Positions 1-8,543 of a DNA stretch of 64,000 bases are shown here, one piece after another. Source of the DNA: Sphingopyxis indica (GTDB lineage Bacteria > Pseudomonadota > Alphaproteobacteria > Sphingomonadales > Sphingomonadaceae). Every line of letters starts with the position of its first letter. The stretch's first letter is position 1. The notes beneath the pieces were generated by a model, which ran no database searches, had not been told where the DNA came from, and saw only the letters and a list, made by a program, of their open reading frames with translations. The stretch spans positions 141,176 to 205,175 of the forward strand of contig NZ_FZPA01000009.1 in the NCBI RefSeq assembly GCF_900188185.1, in the 5' to 3' direction. The position numbers were made by a program, and so were the translations under genes.

Positions 1-437
1 CGAAGGACAATAATGCGTCGTGCGCGATCGGCCCGTTCATCCGCCTCTTCGACGATGGATTCACGCTCGACGACGTGCGGCAGGCGACCGTCGAATTGCT
101 GATCGAGGGGCCCGAGGGCTATCGCCTAGAGGGCACCAACGAGATGGCCGAGATCAGCCGCGACCCCGCCGATCTGGTGCGCCAGACGATGAGCGAACAT
201 CATTTCCCCGACGGCTTCGCGCTGTTCTGCGGAACGCTTTTTGCGCCGACGCAGGATCGCGACGTGCCGGGCAAGGGATTCACCCACAAGGTCGGCGACC
301 GCGTGAGCATCAGCGCGCCGCGGCTCGGCCGGCTGACTAACAGCGTCACTACGTCGCGCGATGCGCCCGCATGGGAGATGGGCATCGCCGGCTTCATTCG
401 CAATCTCGCCTCGCGCGGATTGATCGACAGGATTTGA
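1..437 (+). CDS. xylX: 2-keto-3-deoxy-xylonate dehydratase XylX, FAH superfamily (3' part only)
   Basis: The reading frame is open from base 3 and ends at the TGA at 435-437, so only the last 144 residues are present. Visible blocks are KDNNASCAIGPFIRLFD, LEGTNEMAEISRDP and KGFTHKVGDRVSI, typical of the C-terminal half of the fumarylacetoacetate-hydrolase superfamily. The Caulobacter XylX and AraD1-type dehydratases belong there. These enzymes dehydrate 2-keto-3-deoxy-pentonate to 2-oxoglutarate semialdehyde. The next gene, 7 bases downstream, encodes the dehydrogenase for exactly that product and is followed by xylB and xylC, so the pathway assignment is strong. The N-terminal half and its promoter lie outside the window. 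An L-arabinonate rather than D-xylonate preference cannot be excluded from this fragment. Confidence 0.85.
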   Translation, partial: KDNNASCAIGPFIRLFDDGFTLDDVRQATVELLIEGPEGYRLEGTNEMAEISRDPADLVRQTMSEHHFPDGFALFCGTLFAPTQDRDVPGKGFTHKVGDRVSISAPRLGRLTNSVTTSRDAPAWEMGIAGFIRNLASRGLIDRI

Positions 438-444
438 GGAGTTT

Positions 445-1881
445 ATGACCCGAAGTTTAGGACATTATATCGGCGGCGAATGGGTAAAGGCCGACGCCTC
501 GCTCGACAGCCTGAACCCCTCCGACACCGGTGACATCGTGGCGCGCTTCCCCGACGGCGGGGCGGCCGATGTCGACCGCGCGGTCGCGGCGGCGTCGGAC
601 GCCTTCGCCGGATGGGCCGCGGCCTCGCCCGAGGTTCGCGCCGATCTGCTCCACAAGGTCGGCGAAGCGCTGTTCGCGCGCTCGGCCGAGATCGGCGAAT
701 TGCTGGCGCGCGAGGAAGGCAAGACGCGCGCCGAGGGGATCGGCGAAACGCTGCGCGCCGCGCGCATCTTTCGCTATTTCGCGGGAGAGGCGCTGCGGCG
801 GCACGGGCTGACGCTCGAATCGACGCGTCCGGGGCTCGACGTCGCGACCTATCGCGAGCCGCTCGGCGTCGTCGGGCTGATCACGCCGTGGAATTTCCCG
901 ATCGCGATTCCCGCGTGGAAAGCCGCGCCCGCGCTCGCCTTTGGCAACAGTGTGGTGCTCAAGCCCGCGAACATCACGCCCGCGATCGCGACCGCGCTGA
1001 CCGAGATCATCGCCGAGGCGGGGGCGCCGCCGGGCGTGTTCAACCTCGTCCTCGGGCGCGGCGACGTGGGGCGAGCGCTCGTCGACCATGACGATGTCGC
1101 GGCGATCAGCTTCACCGGATCGCAGGCGGTGGGCGCGCAGGTCGGCAGCGCCGCGATGGCGAAGCAGAAGCGCGTGCAGATGGAGATGGGCGGCAAGAAT
1201 CCGCTCGTCGTCCTCGCCGATGCCGATCTGGACAGGGCGGTCGCGATCGCCGCCGACGGCGGTTTCTTCCAGACCGGACAGCGCTGCACCGCGTCGAGCC
1301 GGGTGATCGTCGAGGATGCCATCCACGACCGCTTCGTCGCCGCGCTCGCCGAGCGCGCAAGGGCGCTGAAGGTCGGCCCCGCGCTCGCCGCCGACACGCA
1401 GGTCGGGCCCGCGAGCAGCGAGGCGCAGCTCGAGCAGAATTTCCGCTATGTCGACGTCGCGCGCGGCGAGGGCGGGCGGATCGCGGCGGGCGGCGACCGC
1501 GTCGAGGCCGCAAGCCCCGGCTATTATATGCAGCCGACGGTGATCGCCGACACCGCACCCGACATGCGGATCAACAATGAAGAGGTGTTCGGTCCCGTCG
1601 TCTCGACGATCCGGGTGAAGGATTATGACGAGGCGCTCGCGGTCGCGAACCGCGGCGATTTCGGCCTCTCGGCGGGAATCGTCACCAACAGCGCGAAGCA
1701 TATCCGCGACTTTCGCAAGAATGTCCGCGCCGGTATGGTGATGATCAACCTGCCGACCGCGGGGGTCGATTACCACGTCCCCTTCGGCGGAACGCGCTCG
1801 TCGAGCTATGGCCCGCGCGAGCAGGGATTTGCGGCGGTCGAATATTACACCCAGATCAAAACCGTCTATCAGGGGGATTGA
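445..1881 (+). CDS. xylA: 2-oxoglutarate semialdehyde dehydrogenase (XylA)
   Basis: This 478-residue aldehyde dehydrogenase oxidises 2-oxoglutarate semialdehyde to 2-oxoglutarate, the last step of the Weimberg xylose route, in the cytoplasm. The full family architecture is visible: the substrate-side Asn in PWNFP (about residue 150), the catalytic Glu in EMGGKNP (about 247), the nucleophile Cys in GQRCTASS (about 281), and a C-terminal FGGTRSSSYG block. As recalled, it matches Caulobacter crescentus XylA closely in length and sequence, including LNPSDT near the start and GEALRRHG. The ATG at 445 follows a GAGG-like ribosome site and lies 7 bases after the xylX stop. It is part of the xylXABC operon. 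The length is normal and nothing is broken. Confidence 0.95.
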   Translation: MTRSLGHYIGGEWVKADASLDSLNPSDTGDIVARFPDGGAADVDRAVAAASDAFAGWAAASPEVRADLLHKVGEALFARSAEIGELLAREEGKTRAEGIGETLRAARIFRYFAGEALRRHGLTLESTRPGLDVATYREPLGVVGLITPWNFPIAIPAWKAAPALAFGNSVVLKPANITPAIATALTEIIAEAGAPPGVFNLVLGRGDVGRALVDHDDVAAISFTGSQAVGAQVGSAAMAKQKRVQMEMGGKNPLVVLADADLDRAVAIAADGGFFQTGQRCTASSRVIVEDAIHDRFVAALAERARALKVGPALAADTQVGPASSEAQLEQNFRYVDVARGEGGRIAAGGDRVEAASPGYYMQPTVIADTAPDMRINNEEVFGPVVSTIRVKDYDEALAVANRGDFGLSAGIVTNSAKHIRDFRKNVRAGMVMINLPTAGVDYHVPFGGTRSSSYGPREQGFAAVEYYTQIKTVYQGD

Positions 1882-1886
1882 ACGGC

Positions 1887-2672
1887 ATGGCGGAATTGCT
1901 TGTAGACGCGCCGCCGGCCGGCGCCCGCTACCCGAGCCTGTCGGGAAAGCGGGTGGTTGTCAGCGGCGGCGGGTCGGGAATCGGCGAGGGGATCGTCGAG
2001 GGTTTCGTCGCGCAGGGGGCCGCGGTCGCCTTCGTCGACGTCCAGACGGCGGCGAGCGAGGCGCTGGTCGCGCGGTTCGCCGACGCGGCGATGCCGCCGC
2101 GCTTCGCGCCGTGCGACATCACCGATCTCGACGGCTATACCGCGTGCCTCGAAGCGCTGATCGGCGAGCTTGGCGGCTGCGACGTGCTGGTCAACAATGC
2201 CGGCAACGACGACCGGCACGAGTTCGAAAAGGTAACGCCCGCCTATTGGGACGAACGCATGGCGGTGAACCTGAAGCATCATTTCTTTGCCGCCAAGGCG
2301 GTGGTGCCGCATATGAAGGCCGCCGGCGGCGGGTCGATCATCAACCTGGGGTCGATCAGCTGGCATCTGGGGCTGGAGGACCTGATCGTCTATCAGACCG
2401 CGAAGGCCGCGATCGAAGGGCTGACGCGCAGCCTGGCGCGCGAGCTGGGGCGCGACAATATCCGCGTCAACGCGATCGTTCCCGGCAACGTCCAGACCGA
2501 GCGGCAGAAGCGCTGGTATTCGCCCGAGGGCGAGGCCGAGATCGTCGCGTCGCAATGCCTGAACGGCCGCATCCAGCCCGCCGACATCGCCGCCATGGCG
2601 CTGTTCCTCGCGTCCGACGACGCGCGCTTTTGCACCGCGCATAATTATTGGGTCGATGCGGGATGGCGGTGA
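1887..2672 (+). CDS. xylB: D-xylose 1-dehydrogenase, short-chain dehydrogenase (XylB)
   Basis: This 261-residue classical SDR is predicted to oxidise D-xylose to xylonolactone with NAD, the first step of the oxidative xylose pathway. The Rossmann motif SGGGSGIG is at residues 26-33, NNAGNDDR follows at about 103-110, and the catalytic Ser156-Tyr169-Lys173 triad is intact. The stretches SISWHLGLEDLIVY and ASDDA...YWVDAGWR resemble Caulobacter XylB very closely. I chose the ATG at 1887, which has AGGGGG 10 bases upstream. An in-frame TTG at 1878 would overlap the xylA stop but has the purine run directly against it. The stop overlaps the start of xylC, indicating translational coupling. L-arabinose dehydrogenase activity is an alternative, but the xylose-specific neighbours favour xylose. 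Confidence 0.93.
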   Translation: MAELLVDAPPAGARYPSLSGKRVVVSGGGSGIGEGIVEGFVAQGAAVAFVDVQTAASEALVARFADAAMPPRFAPCDITDLDGYTACLEALIGELGGCDVLVNNAGNDDRHEFEKVTPAYWDERMAVNLKHHFFAAKAVVPHMKAAGGGSIINLGSISWHLGLEDLIVYQTAKAAIEGLTRSLARELGRDNIRVNAIVPGNVQTERQKRWYSPEGEAEIVASQCLNGRIQPADIAAMALFLASDDARFCTAHNYWVDAGWR

Positions 2673-3550
2673 TCGTGCCCGAGGTTCGCCGGCTGCTCGA
2701 CGCCGAAAGCCTGCTCGGCGAAGGGCCGTGCTGGGATGCGGCGCGCGGCGTGCTGTGGTTCGTCGACATCAAGCGCCATCGCCTGTGGCATTATGACCCG
2801 GCGACGGGCAGCAACAGCTTCGCCGACGCGCCCGAACAGATCGGCTGGGCGCTGCCGGCCGAGGACGGGAACCTGCTCTGCGGCCTGAAGGACGGTCTCT
2901 ATCTCTTTGATCCCGAAGCGCGGAGTTTCGAAAAGCTGGCGGCGGTTCCCGGCGAGCCGGCGCACAACCGCCTCAACGATGCCTGCACCGATCCGTGGGG
3001 GCGGGTGTGGTTCGGGTCGATGGACGATGCCGAAAATGCGGCGTCGGGACGCTTTTATGTCTTCGATCGCGGCCGGATCGTGCCCGCGGGGCCGTCGGCC
3101 ATTTCGATTACCAACGGACCGGCGGTGAATGCCGACGGCAGCAAAATCTATTTCACCGACACTGTCGGCCAGCGCATCCTCGTCGCCGACCTCGGCCCCG
3201 AAGGGGTCGGCGAGGCGCGGCTTTTTGCCGATGTGAAGGCGCATTTCGCCGACGCCTATCCCGACGGCCCCGTGGTCGATGCCGAGGGGCATGTGTGGAC
3301 CGGCCTCTACAACGGCTGGCATCTCGCGCGCTTCGCGCCCGATGGCGAGCTGACGCTGTCGGTCAAGCTGCCCGCGCAGAATCTGACGAAATTGGCGTTT
3401 GGAGGGAAGGATTTGCGAACCATCTTTGTCACGACGGCGCAAAAAGGCCTGAGCGCCGAGCAACTGGCGGCGCAGCCGTGGGCGGGCAGCCTGCTCGCGT
3501 TCGACGCCCCCGTCGCGGGAGTCGCGCCGCCGCCGGTGAAGCTCGCGTGA
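2663..3550 (+). CDS. xylC: Xylonolactonase, SMP-30/gluconolactonase family (XylC)
   Basis: This 295-residue SMP-30/gluconolactonase/LRE beta-propeller is predicted to hydrolyse xylono-lactone to xylonate, step two of the pathway. The metal and active-site blocks of the family are present: the Glu in LLGEGPCW (about residue 20), the Asn in NRLNDACTD, the Asn in SITNGP and the Asp in YPDGPVVD. The segments LWFVDIK near the start and TTAQKGLS near the end match the recalled Caulobacter XylC. The ATG at 2663 overlaps the xylB stop. The in-frame upstream TTG at 2648 has no visible ribosome site and is rejected. There is no signal peptide, so it is cytoplasmic. Its own stop overlaps the GTG of the next gene, so xylB, xylC and the esterase are tightly coupled. 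Confidence 0.92.
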   Translation: MAVIVPEVRRLLDAESLLGEGPCWDAARGVLWFVDIKRHRLWHYDPATGSNSFADAPEQIGWALPAEDGNLLCGLKDGLYLFDPEARSFEKLAAVPGEPAHNRLNDACTDPWGRVWFGSMDDAENAASGRFYVFDRGRIVPAGPSAISITNGPAVNADGSKIYFTDTVGQRILVADLGPEGVGEARLFADVKAHFADAYPDGPVVDAEGHVWTGLYNGWHLARFAPDGELTLSVKLPAQNLTKLAFGGKDLRTIFVTTAQKGLSAEQLAAQPWAGSLLAFDAPVAGVAPPPVKLA

Positions 3551-5454
3551 CCCGCGCGTCGCTGCTCGCCGCCGCGGCGCTGTTTGCGACCCCCGCCATC
3601 GCCGCGCCGGCACTCGCGCCGGTGTGGACCGACCATGCGGTGATCCAGCGCGATCAGCCGATCGCGATCGAGGGCAGCGCGGCGCCGAAGGAAGCGCTGA
3701 CCGTCACCTTGGGCACCGCGAAGCAGTCGGTGCGCGCCGACGCCGACGGCCATTTCCGTGCGACCTTTCCGGCGCGGAAGGCGAGCGCTGCGCCGCTGAC
3801 GCTGCGCGTCGCCAATGCGGCGGGTGAGGGGGCATCGGCATCCGACCTGCTCGTCGGGGACGTCTGGCTCTGTTCGGGCCAGTCGAACATGGAACTGCCG
3901 TTCGACCGCGCGCTCGACAGTTTCAACCAGCGCCACCGCGCTGCCGACGACGGCATCCGGCTGCTGACGATCCCCAAGGTGACCGCGCCGGTGCCGCAGC
4001 CGCGCTTTGGTGAGCCGGCGGCGTGGACCGCAGCGACGGGCGAGACGGTCGGCGACTTTTCCGCTGCCTGCTTCTATATGGGCAAGCAGCTTCGCGCCGA
4101 TCGCCCCGGCGTTCCGCTGGGCCTCATCAATTCGAACTGGGGCGGCAGCGCGGCGCGCGCCTGGCTGACTCCCGAGGGCGGGCGGACGCTCTATGGCGAC
4201 AAGGCGCTCGACCTGCTCAAACTCTATTCGAGCGACCCGCTCGCCGCGACGCAGGCGTTCGTGCCGCAATGGTTCGACTGGTGGCGCACGCACGACGGCG
4301 GCCGCGAACCGTGGACCGACACGGCGATGCTCGACTGGAAGCCGGTTCCCGAAATTTCCTTCTGGAACGCGTGGAAGGGGAGCCGGCTCGACACCCGGCC
4401 GGTCGCGAATGTGTGGCTGCGCAACAAGGTGACACTCACCGCCGAGCAGGCGTCGCAGGGCGGAAGCCTGTCGATCGGGGCGATCGACGACCTCGACCTG
4501 ACCTTCGTCAACGGGCATCCCGTCGGCTATACCTTTGGCTGGGGGGTCGAGCGGACCTATCGCATTCCTGCCGATTATTTGCACGCCGGCGACAATGAGA
4601 TTCTGATCGCGGCGAGCAATTTGTGGGACACGGGCGGCTTTTTCGCCGGACCCGACCGGCTGTTCTTCACGCCGGGCAACGGGGGGGCGGCCATCCCGCT
4701 CGGAACCGGCTGGCAATATTCGATCGGCGCGGTCACCGGCGAGCCGCCGCGCGCGCCGTGGGACGTGAATGCCGGCATCGGCGTGATGCATAATGCGATG
4801 ATCGCGCCCTTCGGTCCCATCCGCCTTGCCGGGGTCGCCTGGTATCAGGGCGAGAGCGACGTCGGGCACCCCGGTTACGACAAGAAGCTGCAAGCGCTGT
4901 TCGCCGGCTGGCGGCGCCAGTTCGGCGCGCAGGCGCGGATGCTGATCGTGCAGCTCGCCGACTATGGCAAATTGCTCTCGCAGCCCGCGGCGTCGGGATG
5001 GGCGGAGATCCGTCAGGCCCAGCTCGACGGTGTCGCCGCCGATGCCAATGCCGCGCTGGTCAGCGCGATCGACATCGGCGAGCCGAGCGACATCCACCCC
5101 GCGAACAAGAACATACTCGGAAAGCGGCTCGCCATGGCCGCCGAGGGCCAGCCGATGCCGATGCCGCAGAGCGCGCGGCTGGTGGGCGACGCGGTGACGG
5201 TGAGCTTCGACGGGATCGAGGGCGGGCTGGTTGCCTATGGCGGGCCCTATCCGCTGGGTGTCGAGCTGTGCGGCGATACGCAGGAGAGTTGCCGCTGGGC
5301 GCTCGCAACGCTTTCGGGCGATACGATGCGCATAACGACCGACGGCAAGCCCGCGACGCGTGTGCGCCACGCCTGGGCCGACGCGCCGGTGGTCAATCTG
5401 CACGACGGGCGCGGCCTGCCGGTGCCGGGGTTCGAGCTCGCGATCGAGCGATGA
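3547..5454 (+). CDS. Secreted sialate O-acetylesterase-family esterase, probable acetyl-xylan deacetylase
   Basis: This 635-residue protein has an N-terminal signal peptide (LLAAAALFATPAIAAP) and the SGNH/SASA nucleophile block GDVWLCSGQSNMEL at about residues 100-114. Later blocks GLINSNWGGS, GVAWYQGESD and a His in the DIHPANK segment complete the catalytic set. An internal jelly-roll-like insert lies around NVWLRNKVTLT...NGHPVGY. The family is named for sialic acid, but in xylan and xyloglucan loci members remove O-acetyl groups from the polysaccharide. A xylan role is my inference from its fusion to the xylXABC operon. The GTG start at 3547 overlaps the xylC stop (GTGA). Much longer upstream in-frame starts exist (from 2995) but would cover xylC and are rejected. 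A paralogue is at 42713-44602. Confidence 0.85.
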   Translation: MTRASLLAAAALFATPAIAAPALAPVWTDHAVIQRDQPIAIEGSAAPKEALTVTLGTAKQSVRADADGHFRATFPARKASAAPLTLRVANAAGEGASASDLLVGDVWLCSGQSNMELPFDRALDSFNQRHRAADDGIRLLTIPKVTAPVPQPRFGEPAAWTAATGETVGDFSAACFYMGKQLRADRPGVPLGLINSNWGGSAARAWLTPEGGRTLYGDKALDLLKLYSSDPLAATQAFVPQWFDWWRTHDGGREPWTDTAMLDWKPVPEISFWNAWKGSRLDTRPVANVWLRNKVTLTAEQASQGGSLSIGAIDDLDLTFVNGHPVGYTFGWGVERTYRIPADYLHAGDNEILIAASNLWDTGGFFAGPDRLFFTPGNGGAAIPLGTGWQYSIGAVTGEPPRAPWDVNAGIGVMHNAMIAPFGPIRLAGVAWYQGESDVGHPGYDKKLQALFAGWRRQFGAQARMLIVQLADYGKLLSQPAASGWAEIRQAQLDGVAADANAALVSAIDIGEPSDIHPANKNILGKRLAMAAEGQPMPMPQSARLVGDAVTVSFDGIEGGLVAYGGPYPLGVELCGDTQESCRWALATLSGDTMRITTDGKPATRVRHAWADAPVVNLHDGRGLPVPGFELAIER

Positions 5455-5494
5455 CGTTCGCGCACTGATCCCCTTGCGGTTCCATTCCCGGTTT

Positions 5495-5570
5495 CGTCAT
5501 TGCGAGCGAAGCGAAGCAATCCAGAGCGGTTTACGCAGCACTGGATTGCTTCGCTTCGCTCGCAATGACG
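5495..5570. repeat. REP-like palindrome with perfect 30-bp arms
   Basis: The arms 5495-5524 and 5541-5570 are exact reverse complements, separated by 16 bases. The element lies between two convergent genes (esterase + and xylD -), where it can fold as a bidirectional terminator. The arm contains GCGAGCGAAGCGAAGCAAT, a motif I associate with dispersed intergenic repeats in sphingomonad genomes. That association is from general knowledge and was not searched. Confidence 0.8.
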
Positions 5571-5606
5571 GGAAACGAATGCCGAAGGAATAATGGCCGC
5601 TGAAAT

Positions 5607-7391
5607 TCAGTGATTGTGCCGCGGCAGCTTGCGCGAGGTGCCGCGATATTTGAGCGCGAAGTCCATCACCGCGCCGCCCGCGAGCTGGCCGGTCTTTTCG
5701 CGGTAGAGTTCTTCCCACGGCGTTGCGCTTGCCGGAATCGGCGGCGCGGGCTCTTCGGCGAGGCGCCGCTCGATTTCGCCTTCTTCGACCAGCGCGTCGC
5801 AGGTGCCGGCATTGAGGTCGACGCGGATGATGTCGCCGGTGCGCAGCCAGGCGAGCCCGCCGCCCGCCGCGCTTTCGGGCGAGGCGTTGAGGATCGAGGG
5901 GCTGTCCGACGTGCCCGACTGGCGCCCGTCGCCGAGCGTCGGGAGCCACATCTTTCCTTCACGGATCATCGCGTCGGGGGGCTGCATATTGACCACTTCG
6001 GCCGATCCGGGCCAGCCGATCACCCCGGCGCCGCGGATGACGAGGATGCAGTCGTCGTCGATGGCGAGCGCGGGGTCGTTGATCCGGTGATGATAATCGT
6101 CCGAGCCGTCGAAGACGATCGCGCGCGCCTCGAACACGCCTTCGTGGCCCGGCCGCGACAGGTAGCGCGCGCGAAAGGCGTCGGAGATCACCGAGGTCTT
6201 GAGGATCGCGAAATCGAACAAATTGCCTTTGAGTACCAGAAAGCCGGCGCGCTCCATCAGCGGGTCGGCGAAGGGGCGGATCATCTCGCGGTCGCGGCTT
6301 TCGCAGCCGTCGAGATTGTCCGCCATGCGGCGTCCGGTGCAGGTGAGCGCCTCGCCCCGGAGCTTGCCCGCGCGGAGCAGCTCCCACATCGCCGCGGGGA
6401 CGCCGCCGGCGCGGTGGAAGCGCTCGCCGAGATAGCGGCCCGCGGGCTGCATGTTGACGAGCAGGGGCAGGTCATAGCCATGATCCTGCCAGACCTCGGG
6501 TTCCAGCTCGACCCCGGCGTGGCGCGCCATCGCGACGATATGCGGCTGCGCGTTCGACGAGCCGCCGATCACGCTGACCGTCGCGATCGCGTTGAGGAAG
6601 GCGTCGCGGGTCAGGATGCGCGAGGGGCGCAGATCCTCGCGGACCATCTCGACGATACGCTGACCGGTGCGATAGGCATATTGGCCGCGCTCGCGATAGG
6701 GGGCTGGGATCGCCGCGCAGCCGGTCAGCGACAGGCCCAGCGCCTCGGCGACCGCATTCATCGTCGAAGCGGTGCCCATCGAATTGCAATGTCCCGCCGA
6801 GGGCGCGCTGCTGCATGCGCGATCGAGAAATTCCTCTTCGTCGATCTCGCCAGCCGCGAGCAGGCGGCGGCTGCGCCAGATCACCGTGCCCGACCCGACG
6901 AGCTCGCCTTCGTGCCAGCCGTCGAGCATCGGCCCGCCCGAGAGCACGATCGCGGGGATGTCGACGGTGCTCGCCGCCATGATCTGGCTCGGCGTCGTCT
7001 TGTCGCAGCCGGTGGTCAGCACCACGCCGTCGATCGGATAGCCGTTCAGAAGCTCGACGAGCCCGAGGTAGAGCAGGTTGCGGTCGATCGCCGCGGTCGG
7101 GCGGCGGCAGTTCTCGAAGATCGGGTGGACCGGAAACTCGATCGGGATGCCACCCGCGTCGCGGATGCCGTCGCGGGTGCGCTTCGCGAGGTCGAGGTGG
7201 ATGCGGTTGCAGGGGGAAAGGTCGCTCCCCGATTGCGCGATGCCGATGATCGGCTTGCCCGAGCGCAATTCCTCGGGGGTGACGCCGTAATTCATGAAGC
7301 GCTCGAGATAGAGCGCGGTCATGTCCATTCGCTCCACATTGTCGAACCAGTCGCGCGAGCGCAGCCGGGGACGTGGAGCCGCTTCGGTCAT
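5607..7391 (-). CDS. xylD: D-xylonate dehydratase, IlvD/Edd family (XylD)
   Basis: This 594-residue dehydratase converts D-xylonate to 2-keto-3-deoxy-xylonate in the cytoplasm and feeds XylX. The three iron-sulfur cysteines of the family are visible in SPCNRIH, TTGCDKTTP and SAGHCNSMGTASTMN. The N-terminal SRDWFDN, the TALYLERFMNYGVTPEEL stretch and the terminal LPRHNH match the recalled Caulobacter XylD very closely, and the length is the same within one residue or so. The ATG at 7391 overlaps the stop of the upstream LacI gene (ATGA), so the two form a coupled pair. The pathway is therefore split over two facing operons, xylXABC on + and xylR-xylD on -. L-arabinonate dehydratase is the closest alternative. 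Confidence 0.95.
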   Translation of the reverse strand: MTEAAPRPRLRSRDWFDNVERMDMTALYLERFMNYGVTPEELRSGKPIIGIAQSGSDLSPCNRIHLDLAKRTRDGIRDAGGIPIEFPVHPIFENCRRPTAAIDRNLLYLGLVELLNGYPIDGVVLTTGCDKTTPSQIMAASTVDIPAIVLSGGPMLDGWHEGELVGSGTVIWRSRRLLAAGEIDEEEFLDRACSSAPSAGHCNSMGTASTMNAVAEALGLSLTGCAAIPAPYRERGQYAYRTGQRIVEMVREDLRPSRILTRDAFLNAIATVSVIGGSSNAQPHIVAMARHAGVELEPEVWQDHGYDLPLLVNMQPAGRYLGERFHRAGGVPAAMWELLRAGKLRGEALTCTGRRMADNLDGCESRDREMIRPFADPLMERAGFLVLKGNLFDFAILKTSVISDAFRARYLSRPGHEGVFEARAIVFDGSDDYHHRINDPALAIDDDCILVIRGAGVIGWPGSAEVVNMQPPDAMIREGKMWLPTLGDGRQSGTSDSPSILNASPESAAGGGLAWLRTGDIIRVDLNAGTCDALVEEGEIERRLAEEPAPPIPASATPWEELYREKTGQLAGGAVMDFALKYRGTSRKLPRHNH

Positions 7392-8485
7392 TTCTTCTCG
7401 ATGCCTTCGCGCGTCACAAGGCTGGGCGCCGCATCGGATTCGCGCCGCACCAGCGTGTAGGGCAGCGTCTTCTGCTCATATTTGAAGCGTTCGCCCGCGC
7501 GCTTCTTGCGGATGATCGTCGCGATCGCCGACACCGCCCAGGCGGTCATCTCGCGGATCGGCTGGCGCACCGTCGTCAACTCGGGCCAGATCGTGCTCGC
7601 CATCGCGGTGTCGTCGAAGCCGCAGACGGTGATGTCGTTCGGCACGTCGAGGTGGCGGCGGTGCGCGACCGCGACCGTCGCCGCCGCCATATCGTCGTTC
7701 GAGGCGAAGATCGCGGTCGGCCGCGGCTTCACCGACAGGAGCTTTTCCGCGCCGTCGAGCCCCGAGCGATAGGTGAAGCGCCCCTGGACGACCAGCTCGG
7801 CGGGCAGGTCGAGCCCCGCTTCCTCCATCGCGGCGCGATAGCCGTTCAGGCGGCGCAGGCTCGCGACCTGTTCCGGGTTGCCGATGATGAAGCCGATCCT
7901 CTTATGGCCCAGGTCGATGATATGCCGGGTCATGTCATAGGCGGCCTGGAAATCGTCGATCATCACCGACGCCTGCGTTCCTGTCGCCTTGCCCGGACCG
8001 ACCGCGACCGCCACCGCGCCGAGTTCGCTGACGAGGTCGAGCACGCTCTGGTCGTCGCACAGCGGCGGCGGCAGGATGAAGCCCTGAATCCCGCCGTCGG
8101 CGAGGTTGCGCATGATCGGCGGCGCATCGGCGAGCGTCGGGCAGCTCTGCACCACCAGATGCACGTCGCCGCGCGTCGCTTCGGCGAGCGCCCCCATCAG
8201 AAACTCGCTGAGATAGGAGGCGGACGGGTTGTCGAAGAGCAGCGCGACGCGCAATTGTTCGCCGCCCGCAAGGCTGCGCGCCGCGCGGTTCGGCGTGTAG
8301 TTGAGTTCGGCGATCGCGGCGAGCACCTGCTGGCGCGTTTCCTCGCGCACGCTTTCCTTGCTGTTGATCACGCGGCTCACCGTCATCGGCGAGCAGTTGG
8401 CGAGCCGCGCGACGTCGTTGATCGTCGGCTGCCCCTGATGGCGCACGCGCGTCCGGCGCGCGCTGTCCTTGATGTCGCTGGTCAT
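7388..8485 (-). CDS. xylR: LacI-family transcriptional regulator, XylR-like
   Basis: This 365-residue regulator has an N-terminal LacI helix-turn-helix (TINDVARLANCSPMTVSRVIN, about residues 19-39) and hinge (LNYTPNRAARSLAGG). A periplasmic-binding-protein-like ligand domain follows, containing GFIIGNPEQVASLRRLNGY and FASNDDMAAATV. It starts at an ATG with GGAG six bases upstream and overlaps xylD. A degenerate operator at 8527-8540 lies 42 bases upstream, consistent with autoregulation. It is the only LacI gene in the window, while LacI-type palindromes front most operons here, so I infer it controls them. Caulobacter XylR represses xylose genes and is relieved by xylose. The symbol is by analogy and the ligand is not proven. 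Confidence 0.85.
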   Translation of the reverse strand: MTSDIKDSARRTRVRHQGQPTINDVARLANCSPMTVSRVINSKESVREETRQQVLAAIAELNYTPNRAARSLAGGEQLRVALLFDNPSASYLSEFLMGALAEATRGDVHLVVQSCPTLADAPPIMRNLADGGIQGFILPPPLCDDQSVLDLVSELGAVAVAVGPGKATGTQASVMIDDFQAAYDMTRHIIDLGHKRIGFIIGNPEQVASLRRLNGYRAAMEEAGLDLPAELVVQGRFTYRSGLDGAEKLLSVKPRPTAIFASNDDMAAATVAVAHRRHLDVPNDITVCGFDDTAMASTIWPELTTVRQPIREMTAWAVSAIATIIRKKRAGERFKYEQKTLPYTLVRRESDAAPSLVTREGIEKK

Positions 8486-8526
8486 GTGCGGCTCCTAATC
8501 CAGCGGCGAGGGGCGGGCAAGCATTG

Positions 8527-8540
8527 GGTTATCGCTCCCA
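8527..8540 (-). promoter_or_regulatory. Putative LacI/XylR operator upstream of the LacI gene
   Basis: The - strand reads TGGGAGCGATAACC, matching the operator pattern seen elsewhere in the window at about 11 of 14 positions. It sits 42 bases before the regulator start. It is the weakest of the nine sites. Confidence 0.45.
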
Positions 8541-8543
8541 CCA

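Noticed and set aside
2995..3546. Upstream in-frame extension of the first acetylesterase
   Set aside because: It overlaps the whole second half of xylC. The GTG at 3547 gives a signal peptide and a stop-start overlap.
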